Source: CAIVAT01 sp037137455 (GTDB lineage Bacteria > Bacteroidota > Bacteroidia > Bacteroidales > FEN-979). Taken from it: a stretch of DNA of 7,291 bases. The stretch lies in assembly GCA_037137455.1 (NCBI GenBank), contig JBAXKG010000095.1, positions 1 to 7,291 on the forward strand, read 5' to 3'. Below the pieces are notes generated by a model, which ran no database searches, was not told the origin of the DNA, and was given only the letters and a program-made list of their open reading frames with translations. Shown here in pieces: positions 1 through 5,423 of this stretch (position 1 is its first letter; every line of letters starts with the position of its first letter). The position numbers and the translations under genes are program-made.

Positions 1-408
1 ATCCAGGATGAATTCTCCATGTTCGACGACTGGATGGATAAATACAACTACCTGATTGAACTTGGGAAAAGTTTACCTTTAATAGATGAACAGTACAAAA
101 CTGATCAGTTTATCATAACCGGATGTCAATCGAAAGTATGGTTGCATGCTGAATATCGCGATGGAAAGGTGTTTTTTACTGCCGATAGCGATGCCATCAT
201 CACCAAAGGGATTGTAAGCCTGCTTATTCGTGTCTTTTCCGGCCACACACCTGATTCCATCATTCAGGCCGACCTTTCGTTTGTCGACCAGATAGGCCTT
301 CGTGAACATTTGTCTCCAACCAGGAGCAACGGCTTAAGTTCAATGATCAAACAGATGAAACTATATGCTGCCGTATTCAAGTTGAAAATGGCAACAAAAA
401 ATTTATAA
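1..408 (+). CDS. sufE: SufE-family cysteine desulfurase activator, 5'-truncated
   Basis: SufE accepts persulfide sulfur from the cysteine desulfurase SufS and passes it to the SufBCD scaffold during cytosolic Fe-S cluster assembly. The frame is open from base 1 (I-Q-D-E-F-S, then the Met at 19), and SufE proteins normally carry a short helix before the FDDW segment, so the true start is most likely outside the window and the Met at 19 is probably internal. The visible 135 residues match a nearly complete family member (about 140 aa). The sulfur-accepting cysteine is the TGT codon at 124-126, inside the typical ITGCQSKVW motif, and the LIELGKSLP segment near the N-terminus is also characteristic. 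The stop (406-408) is followed after 2 bases by the sufT-like gene, so they are one operon; sufS would be expected just upstream. The assignment is firm; only the start is unknown. Confidence 0.93.
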   Translation: MQDEFSMFDDWMDKYNYLIELGKSLPLIDEQYKTDQFIITGCQSKVWLHAEYRDGKVFFTADSDAIITKGIVSLLIRVFSGHTPDSIIQADLSFVDQIGLREHLSPTRSNGLSSMIKQMKLYAAVFKLKMATKNL

Positions 409-410
409 TT

Positions 411-743
411 ATGGAAACAAAAAACGACCCGTTATACTCCCCTTTCGAAGCAAAGGTCATTGACGCTCTTAAATCTGTTTTCGATCCGGAGATCCCGGTT
501 AATATTTACGATCTCGGGTTGATTTATAATTTGAAAATTGATGAAAAAACAAATGATGTGTATATTCTTATGACCCTTACAACTCCAAATTGTCCGGTAG
601 CAGAGGATATGCCAGGCCAGGTGCAGGATGCCGTAAAACTGGTGGGCGGTGTTGGCAGCGTAAAGGTTGAACTAACCTTCGAACCTCCATGGGATAAGGA
701 TATGCTCTCCGAATCGGCATTGCTTGAACTTGGATTGTTGTAA
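411..743 (+). CDS. sufT: SufT-like DUF59/MIP18-family Fe-S assembly protein
   Basis: A 110-residue protein made almost entirely of one DUF59 (MIP18/PaaD-like) domain. Family members help Fe-S cluster maturation; SufT acts as an auxiliary maturation factor in bacteria. Diagnostic segments are DPEIPVNIYDLGLIY (residues 25-39), TTPNCPVAE with the conserved reactive Cys61, and the FEPPW motif near residues 90-94 followed by the short acidic C-terminal helix usual for SUF-linked members. It starts 2 bases after the sufE stop with no promoter between, so it is co-transcribed and probably translationally coupled. This SUF position argues against PaaD (phenylacetate oxygenase maturation), the other DUF59 branch; no paa genes are visible. 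It lacks the P-loop ATPase of ApbC/Mrp proteins, which sometimes carry an N-terminal DUF59. The exact client proteins cannot be read from sequence. Confidence 0.88.
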   Translation: METKNDPLYSPFEAKVIDALKSVFDPEIPVNIYDLGLIYNLKIDEKTNDVYILMTLTTPNCPVAEDMPGQVQDAVKLVGGVGSVKVELTFEPPWDKDMLSESALLELGLL

Positions 744-777
744 TCTCATCACAAACTCACCATCTCTTTTTCTTTCG

Positions 778-785
778 TACCTTTG
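778..785 (+). promoter_or_regulatory. Bacteroidota-type -7 promoter box (TACCTTTG) for dxs
   Basis: TACCTTTG fits the Bacteroidota housekeeping sigma -7 consensus TAnnTTTG exactly. It ends 22 bases before the dxs ATG at 808, giving a leader of only about 15 bases if transcription starts roughly 7 bases downstream of the box. I find no convincing -33 TTG at the right distance: the nearest TTG (738-740) is about 37 bases upstream. The box lies in the 64-base gap after sufT, so dxs can be expressed independently of the suf operon, though read-through is possible because no terminator hairpin is visible in the gap. Confidence 0.6.
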
Positions 786-807
786 CCGACCAAATTTATC
801 AGTAAAT

Positions 808-2703
808 ATGCCCCCGTTTACCGGTCCTCTTTTAACACAGATTAATCTCCCGTTAGATCTGAAAAAACTCAGATTGGAAGAGCTTCCGCAGCTGTGTGAG
901 GAGGTCAGACAGTTCATAATTGAGGTGATGTCGGAGAATCCCGGACACCTTGGAGCCAGTCTCGGCGCCGTTGAACTTGCCGTTGCACTGCAATATGTTT
1001 ATGATACTCCCAATGATAAGATCATATGGGATGTGGGGCATCAGGCGTATGCCCACAAAATATTAACCGGGAGAAAAGATCGCTTTGAAACTATTCGCAC
1101 TTATAAGGGAATCAGTGGTTTTCCTAAAATGTCGGAAAGCAATTACGATGCATTCGGAGTAGGCCATTCTTCCACATCTATTTCGGCAGCTCTTGGGATG
1201 GCCGTGGCATCCAAACTCAGTGGCCAGACTAACCGTCATCATGTAGCCATCATAGGCGATGGGGCAATGACCGGGGGCATGGCCATGGAAGCGCTTAACA
1301 ATGCCGGTGTATCAGGGGCCAACCTCATGGTAATCCTTAACGATAACCAGATTGCCATCGATAAAAATGTGGGAGCCATCAAGGATTATCTTGCAGATAT
1401 TGTTACCTCCAGGACCTATAACAAGTTTCGCGATAAAATCTGGCTCATGATGGGTGGTGGAACAAAATATGGCAAAAACTCCCGCGCTATTGTGAAACAG
1501 TTAGGAAATGCTTTAAAAACGACACTTCTCAAGAGTGGTAACCTTTTCGAAGCATTTAATTTCCGGTATTTCGGCCCGGTGGATGGCAACGATGTAATCC
1601 GCCTGGTAAAGTTGCTTCGCGACATGAATGATATCAAAGGCCCGAAACTGCTGCACATTCATACGGTTAAAGGGAAAGGGTTCGAAAAAGCCGAGAGGGA
1701 CCAGACAGTGTACCATGCACCGGGTGTATTTGACAAAAATACCGGAACAATCAGGGAAGATAAATGCCACGGACTTGCCCCCAAATACCAGACGGTATTC
1801 GGCAGAACGATAATTGAGCTTGCAGAGGCAAACCCGAAAATTGTCGGGATCACACCTGCCATGTCAACCGGATGTTCCCTCAACCTGATGATGAAAAAGA
1901 TGCCCGACCGTACATTCGATGTTGGCATTGCCGAACAGCACGCTGTTACCTTCAGCGCCGGGATGGCTGCCTCGGGTTATATTCCTTTCTGTAATATTTA
2001 TTCGACCTTTATGCAGCGTGGCTATGATCAGATAATCCATGATGTGGCTTTGCAGAAACTCAATGTGGTTTTTTGCCTCGATCGCGGAGGATTGGTAGGA
2101 GAGGATGGAGCAACCCATCATGGGGCCTATGATCTGGCATATCTGCGTTGTATCCCAAATATGATAGTGGCATCGCCCATGAATGAAGAAGAGCTCAGAA
2201 ATATGATGTACACGGCGCAATTGGATGGAATGGGCCCTTTTGCGATTCGTTACCCTAAAGGCCGTGGTGTGATGCCGGAATGGAAAACACCTCTCTCAAA
2301 ACTCGAAGTTGGAAAAGGCCGTAAAATAATTGATGGCAACGATACCGCAATTATCACCCTTGGCCATGTTGGAAATTATGCAGTTGAAGCATGCGCTACG
2401 CTTGGAAAATCTGGTTATTCAATAGCACATTATGATCTTCGGTTCCTGAAACCTTTGGATGAGACTATAATGCATGAAGTTTTCGGTAGGTTTAAAAAGG
2501 TTATTACCGTTGAAGATGGTTCGGTAATGGGTGGCATGGGATCAGCAGCGCTGGAATTCATGGCCGATCATGGATATAACTCACAGGTGGTTCGTTTAGG
2601 GATTCCCGATCTCTTTGTCGAACATGGTACGGTTGCAGAACTGCATCGCGAATGCGGGTTCGATACAGACGGAATCGTACAGGCGATCAAACAACTGACA
2701 TGA
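808..2703 (+). CDS. dxs: 1-deoxy-D-xylulose-5-phosphate synthase
   Basis: DXS condenses pyruvate and glyceraldehyde 3-phosphate with loss of CO2, using thiamine diphosphate and Mg2+, to make 1-deoxy-D-xylulose 5-phosphate, the entry point of the MEP isoprenoid pathway and a precursor for thiamine and pyridoxal phosphate. The 631-residue length is normal. Visible elements: His47 in NPGHLGAS, VGHQAYAHK with His78, the ThDP/Mg2+ motif GDGAMTGG (150-157) ending at LNDN (Asn180), FGPVDG (255-260), HTVKGKG (285-291), the transketolase catalytic Glu376 in GIAEQHAV, DRGGLVGEDGATHHG (425-439), and Arg481 in RYPKGRG. The ATG at 808 is chosen because it follows a promoter box by 22 bases and the protein then begins like other DXS. 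A TTG-started extension from 724 would add 28 unrelated residues across that promoter. The stop overlaps the next start by 4 bases. Confidence 0.97.
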   Translation: MPPFTGPLLTQINLPLDLKKLRLEELPQLCEEVRQFIIEVMSENPGHLGASLGAVELAVALQYVYDTPNDKIIWDVGHQAYAHKILTGRKDRFETIRTYKGISGFPKMSESNYDAFGVGHSSTSISAALGMAVASKLSGQTNRHHVAIIGDGAMTGGMAMEALNNAGVSGANLMVILNDNQIAIDKNVGAIKDYLADIVTSRTYNKFRDKIWLMMGGGTKYGKNSRAIVKQLGNALKTTLLKSGNLFEAFNFRYFGPVDGNDVIRLVKLLRDMNDIKGPKLLHIHTVKGKGFEKAERDQTVYHAPGVFDKNTGTIREDKCHGLAPKYQTVFGRTIIELAEANPKIVGITPAMSTGCSLNLMMKKMPDRTFDVGIAEQHAVTFSAGMAASGYIPFCNIYSTFMQRGYDQIIHDVALQKLNVVFCLDRGGLVGEDGATHHGAYDLAYLRCIPNMIVASPMNEEELRNMMYTAQLDGMGPFAIRYPKGRGVMPEWKTPLSKLEVGKGRKIIDGNDTAIITLGHVGNYAVEACATLGKSGYSIAHYDLRFLKPLDETIMHEVFGRFKKVITVEDGSVMGGMGSAALEFMADHGYNSQVVRLGIPDLFVEHGTVAELHRECGFDTDGIVQAIKQLT

Positions 2704-3482
2704 GTAAATCAATTGTCACAGGTGCATACGGCGCCATCGGGCAGGCCATTTGCTATGGAATCGCGAAGGCTGGTTTTGAACTTACCCTGGTTGGTCGTGA
2801 TATTTCAAGTCTTGAAAAAACACGGTCACTATTGATTCATCGGACAGCCAATCAGAATATTTTTTGTGAAGCCGTTGATCTTTCCTCGCAAAAAGAGATC
2901 ATTGAATTCAGCAGAAGATGGAAGGGCTCTTTGCACCTATTGGTTAATAATGCTGCAACGGCGCCACGCAAACGTACTGAAACAGATGCCGGGATTGAAA
3001 TGCAATGGGCTGCCAATGTACTTGGATATTTCTGGATGATCCGTTATTTTCATCCTTTTATGGAACGAGACACCGATGCAAGGATTGTAAATGTTGCCAG
3101 CTACTGGGCAGGCGGTATGGATTTGAATGATCCTGAATTTAAAAGAAGGCCATATGATAATGACGTGGCCTACAGGCAGGCAAAACAGGCCAACCGTATG
3201 ATCACTGTGGCTTTTGCTGAACGCCTTAAATCAAAAGGAATAACCGTAAACTCCTGTCATCCGGGCGATGTCAATTCAAAACTCAGTAACGCGTTTGGTT
3301 TTGGCGGTTCCGAATCGCCGGATCAAGGGGCAGCAACTCCATTGTTTTTGTCACTCTCAGAACAGGTCAACGGCATCACTGGCAAATATTTTGAACACGG
3401 TAGTGAGGTCAGATGCCAGTTTTCTGCGGATAAAAATCAAGTAGAAGCATTGTATTCTCTTTGTGAAAAAACCCTTATATGA
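2700..3482 (+). CDS. Classical short-chain dehydrogenase/reductase (retinol-dehydrogenase-like)
   Basis: A 260-residue NAD(P)-dependent oxidoreductase of the classical SDR family with all catalytic parts: the cofactor glycine motif TGAYGAIG (7-14), Arg33 after the second strand (suggesting NADP(H)), VDLS with Asp60, NNAA (83-86), Asn106, Ser134 in NVAS, and the YRQAK catalytic Tyr158/Lys162. The NDPEFKRRPYDNDVAY stretch before the active site and the CHPGD segment (186-190) resemble the retinol-dehydrogenase/WW-oxidoreductase type of SDR rather than FabG. The ATG at 2700 overlaps the dxs TGA as ATGA, so translation is probably coupled to dxs. An earlier in-frame ATG at 2652 lies inside dxs and would prepend 16 Arg-rich residues before the Rossmann strand, so I rejected it. 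The substrate is unknown; a hydrophobic or isoprenoid alcohol/aldehyde is conceivable from the family and neighbour, but that is inference only. There is no signal peptide or membrane anchor. Confidence 0.88.
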   Translation: MSKSIVTGAYGAIGQAICYGIAKAGFELTLVGRDISSLEKTRSLLIHRTANQNIFCEAVDLSSQKEIIEFSRRWKGSLHLLVNNAATAPRKRTETDAGIEMQWAANVLGYFWMIRYFHPFMERDTDARIVNVASYWAGGMDLNDPEFKRRPYDNDVAYRQAKQANRMITVAFAERLKSKGITVNSCHPGDVNSKLSNAFGFGGSESPDQGAATPLFLSLSEQVNGITGKYFEHGSEVRCQFSADKNQVEALYSLCEKTLI

Positions 3483-3498
3483 AAATATCCTGAAGGGT
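3465..3498 (-). terminator. Rho-independent-type terminator of the minus-strand operon
   Basis: Read on the minus strand, ACCCTT (3498-3493) pairs perfectly with AAGGGT (3476-3471). Inside, ATAT (3488-3485) pairs with ATAT (3480-3477) around a 4-base loop, with a 4-base bulge on one side, and five T follow (3470-3466). The hairpin starts 10 bases beyond the stop of the NAD(P)-binding gene (3509-3511), the right place for its terminator. On the plus strand the hairpin is followed by an A-rich stretch, not a T-run, so it probably works in one direction. It overlaps the last codons and stop of the convergent SDR gene. The stem is short and AT-rich inside, so strength is uncertain. Confidence 0.5.
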
Positions 3499-3508
3499 AA
3501 ATATCACA

Positions 3509-4126
3509 TTAATAACTGGAAAGCGCCGGCATTTTCCCATCGTATCGTTTATCAGTTACCAATTTCAACATAAAATCAGCCACATCGGCACGGGGAACGC
3601 TTTTTGAAGTTGGATTCTCCAGGTTCACCTTATAAGTGTTGGTTTTCGGTGAATCGGTAAGTCCCGTTGGACGAACGATCACCCATTCGACTTTACTTTC
3701 CTGAACTATTTTAGCCTGGCGGCGTTTATCGGCAAACACATGCCGGAGGAACAAAGGCATTAAAACTTTGCTGAACCAGAAACCGCCATCGTTTCCCAGG
3801 ATTCCTGCCGAGGACATGCAGATAAACCTTTTGACACCTGATGATTCCATGGCATCGAGTATATTTGTTGTGCCATCAGAAAGCACGGTATTGGGCTTGT
3901 TTTTATCAACGCCAAGTGCACAGAGTACGGCATCCTGGCCTTCAACTGCCAATTTGACTTTATCAGTTTCAAGGATATCGCCCTGAATAACCCGTAGGTT
4001 ATTATGTTGAATTGTGACCTTTGAGGGATGGCGTGCAAATGCAGTTACCTGGTGACCCTGGTTCAGCGCCTGGTATACAATCAGGATGCCTGTTTTTCCA
4101 CTCGCCCCGAATACAGCTATTTTCAT
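3509..4126 (-). CDS. NAD(P)-binding atypical SDR (NmrA-like/BVR-B-like)
   Basis: A 205-residue single-domain Rossmann protein. The N-terminus MKIAVFGASGKTG holds the GxxGxxG dinucleotide motif (Gly7, Gly10, Gly13), Arg32 follows strand two (NADPH preference likely), GDI (49-51) follows strand three, and MSSAG (104-108) and VRPTGLTD (151-158) are typical of the NAD(P)H-binding PF13460-type atypical SDRs such as biliverdin-reductase-B/YwnB-like proteins. It has no YxxxK catalytic pair, which separates it from the classical SDR at 2700-3482. The start at 4126 is preferred because the Rossmann strand begins immediately; an in-frame ATG at 4165 would add 13 basic residues and overlap the upstream gene by 13 bases. 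The chosen start is 26 bases after the amidase stop, on the same strand with no promoter between, so the two are likely one transcript. Reaction and substrate are unknown; redox sensing or flavin/quinone-type reduction are family possibilities. Confidence 0.82.
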   Translation of the reverse strand: MKIAVFGASGKTGILIVYQALNQGHQVTAFARHPSKVTIQHNNLRVIQGDILETDKVKLAVEGQDAVLCALGVDKNKPNTVLSDGTTNILDAMESSGVKRFICMSSAGILGNDGGFWFSKVLMPLFLRHVFADKRRQAKIVQESKVEWVIVRPTGLTDSPKTNTYKVNLENPTSKSVPRADVADFMLKLVTDKRYDGKMPALSSY

Positions 4127-4152
4127 ACGGAATTTTTTTATAAACCTCTCAT

Positions 4153-5244
4153 TTATTTTACACAATCAACGATCGTTTCCTGTGATCCATACATGGGAAT
4201 GCGTTTGACCTCCCTGGCAGAAAAATCGAGCTGTTTCAGATCAATTTTACGCAGTGTGGGATTTTCATAGGTTTTAAAATATAAAATTGAGTTAGTCTGG
4301 TCGCGGAAAGTAACCCACTGGGTTGATTCTTTATTAACCGGTTTTCCATCAGGGGAAATATCGTAAATAATTCCGAATGGTATGGTAAAGGAGTTGATCA
4401 CGTGATTGCAAAGGTTGAGATTTTTAATTGCATCGGGTTGTTGATCCACCGTATGCATGAACATTCCCAACCTTACGAAACGGCTTGGAGGCGTATAATC
4501 GCCTGGCAGGCCGAACATCCCATCGCCATGACCGGTTGGCCTGAATGTCATACCGGCTGCATTCACAGTTTGAGGGTTTACCGTTTCCAAACCGATATAC
4601 TGCCTGAGATTTGTAAGGTGCCATGGGAATGAGGGGGCATTGGTCATGATACCGAGCGGGTTGTCGTAAATATGACATTCACCATGTTCGTACTCTATGA
4701 CGATACAGCCGCCGGTCGCATCATAAACGATAAAATGACAGGTAGGGGCCATTCCCGTGGGCGGATCAACATAATTGAACACCTTTACCCCGGCCACAGC
4801 GTTTCTCAATTCATCAACAGTTGCAAATGAACCCAAAACCCAATCGCAAAAAACTGACTGGGCCAGCGCGACGCTGCTGTCAGAGGTTGTTACCTCCTGC
4901 CATTTCATGTCGGTCTCATACCAGAGCACACCAACGGCAAGCCCCTTTTCATTCATCCCATCCGATAGTCCGTGATCAAGCCCGAAAGAAGCCACCCCTG
5001 CATAACCGTATATGGTACTCCATTTTAACCCATTGGTCCCGGTTGCGAAAGGGCTTGCATACTTTTTGTTTCGGGGTACAACGATGATATCGTAACGCAG
5101 ATCAACGCCGAATTCCATCGACCGGGTAACCATCATGGAACCATCTTTGGCTCTCAGCCTGAAAATGGTGCAGGCAAATACTTCCGAAAATCCGACAAGT
5201 ATCAGCACCCCTATGAGCAGGGTAAATTTTGTTATTTGCTTCAT
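4153..5244 (-). CDS. Secreted choloylglycine hydrolase-family linear amide C-N hydrolase
   Basis: A 363-residue N-terminal-nucleophile amidase of the choloylglycine hydrolase/penicillin V acylase family, which cleaves linear amide bonds (conjugated bile salts, penicillin V, N-acyl homoserine lactones in different members). A signal peptide is visible: Lys3 and Lys6, a hydrophobic core at about 8-19, and a VFA-C cut site. Removal of residues 1-24 would expose Cys25, the expected catalytic nucleophile, so maturation and export may be one step. Other family residues are present: Arg41 (C+16), Glu44 where many members have Asp (C+19), Asn98 in MNEKGL, Asn202 in MTNAP followed by HLTNLRQYI, and Arg255 in PGDYTPPSRFVR. 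Length is normal. The gene leads a two-gene minus-strand unit behind a TAATTTTG promoter box. Substrate cannot be read from sequence: bile salt hydrolase is possible if the host is a gut organism, acylase otherwise. Confidence 0.9.
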   Translation of the reverse strand: MKQITKFTLLIGVLILVGFSEVFACTIFRLRAKDGSMMVTRSMEFGVDLRYDIIVVPRNKKYASPFATGTNGLKWSTIYGYAGVASFGLDHGLSDGMNEKGLAVGVLWYETDMKWQEVTTSDSSVALAQSVFCDWVLGSFATVDELRNAVAGVKVFNYVDPPTGMAPTCHFIVYDATGGCIVIEYEHGECHIYDNPLGIMTNAPSFPWHLTNLRQYIGLETVNPQTVNAAGMTFRPTGHGDGMFGLPGDYTPPSRFVRLGMFMHTVDQQPDAIKNLNLCNHVINSFTIPFGIIYDISPDGKPVNKESTQWVTFRDQTNSILYFKTYENPTLRKIDLKQLDFSAREVKRIPMYGSQETIVDCVK

Positions 5245-5272
5245 ATTTCATTTATCAAGGTATAAAAATAGA

Positions 5273-5280
5273 CAAAATTA
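5273..5280 (-). promoter_or_regulatory. Bacteroidota-type -7 promoter box (TAATTTTG) for the amidase gene
   Basis: On the minus strand bases 5280-5273 read TAATTTTG, an exact TAnnTTTG match. It ends 28 bases before the amidase ATG (5244), a spacing similar to that in front of dxs. A TTG lies upstream at 5298-5296 with a 15-base spacer, somewhat short for the usual -33 element, so that half is doubtful. The region is AT-rich, which raises the chance of a random match. Confidence 0.5.
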
Positions 5281-5314
5281 TGTAACGATATCTTTCAATT
5301 AAAATCACGCAGGT

Positions 5315-5342
5315 TAAAATTAAGGATTAAAAAGTAATTTTA
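5315..5342. repeat. AT-rich 8-bp inverted repeat, possible operator
   Basis: TAAAATTA at 5315-5322 is the exact reverse complement of TAATTTTA at 5335-5342. The centre-to-centre distance is 20 bases, about two helical turns, which would suit a dimeric regulator bound to one DNA face between the divergent genes. In such AT-rich sequence an 8-base match may be chance. Confidence 0.25.
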
Positions 5343-5423
5343 CACTTTAATGATGTTAAAACAAAGCAGCCGCCCGACAGCAGCCATCTCTGTTTTAATT
5401 CCAGACACTAAAATTTATTGATT

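Larger units (their letters stand above)
5245..5423. promoter_or_regulatory. Divergent intergenic regulatory region
   Basis: The 179 bases between the divergent amidase and STAS-kinase genes are AT-rich and contain no open frame I would support. The left part holds the amidase promoter box on the minus strand. The middle holds an 8-base inverted repeat, TAAAATTA (5315-5322) and TAATTTTA (5335-5342), separated by 12 bases. The right arm differs from a TAnnTTTG box only in its last base, but it would leave a leader of about 75 bases for the STAS-kinase gene, and I see no exact plus-strand TAnnTTTG box. Bases 5367-5385 are a GC-richer patch without clear hairpin potential. Confidence 0.4.

Noticed and set aside
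19..21. ATG at 19 as the true sufE start
   Set aside because: The frame is open back to base 1 with SufE-like residues (QDEFS) before it, so the gene is more likely cut by the window edge.
744..777. Terminator after sufT
   Set aside because: The T-rich stretch near 767-775 has no stable hairpin in front of it.
724..807. TTG-initiated N-terminal extension of dxs
   Set aside because: It would overlap sufT, run across the TACCTTTG promoter box and add 28 residues unlike any DXS N-terminus; the ATG at 808 fits better.
1864..2220. 118-codon open frame antisense to dxs
   Set aside because: It lies fully inside a strongly conserved coding region, has no recognisable domain and no promoter; a shadow of dxs codon use.
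2652..2699. Earlier in-frame ATG for the SDR gene
   Set aside because: It adds 16 Arg-rich residues encoded inside dxs before the Rossmann strand; the ATG at 2700 starts directly before the cofactor motif.
4127..4165. Earlier in-frame ATG for the NAD(P)-binding gene
   Set aside because: It overlaps the amidase gene and adds 13 basic residues ahead of the Rossmann strand; not excluded, but less likely than 4126.
5160..5244. Amidase as a lipoprotein acylated at Cys25
   Set aside because: The residues before the Cys (V-F-A) are a poor lipobox, and acylation would block the required nucleophile; signal peptidase I cleavage fits better.
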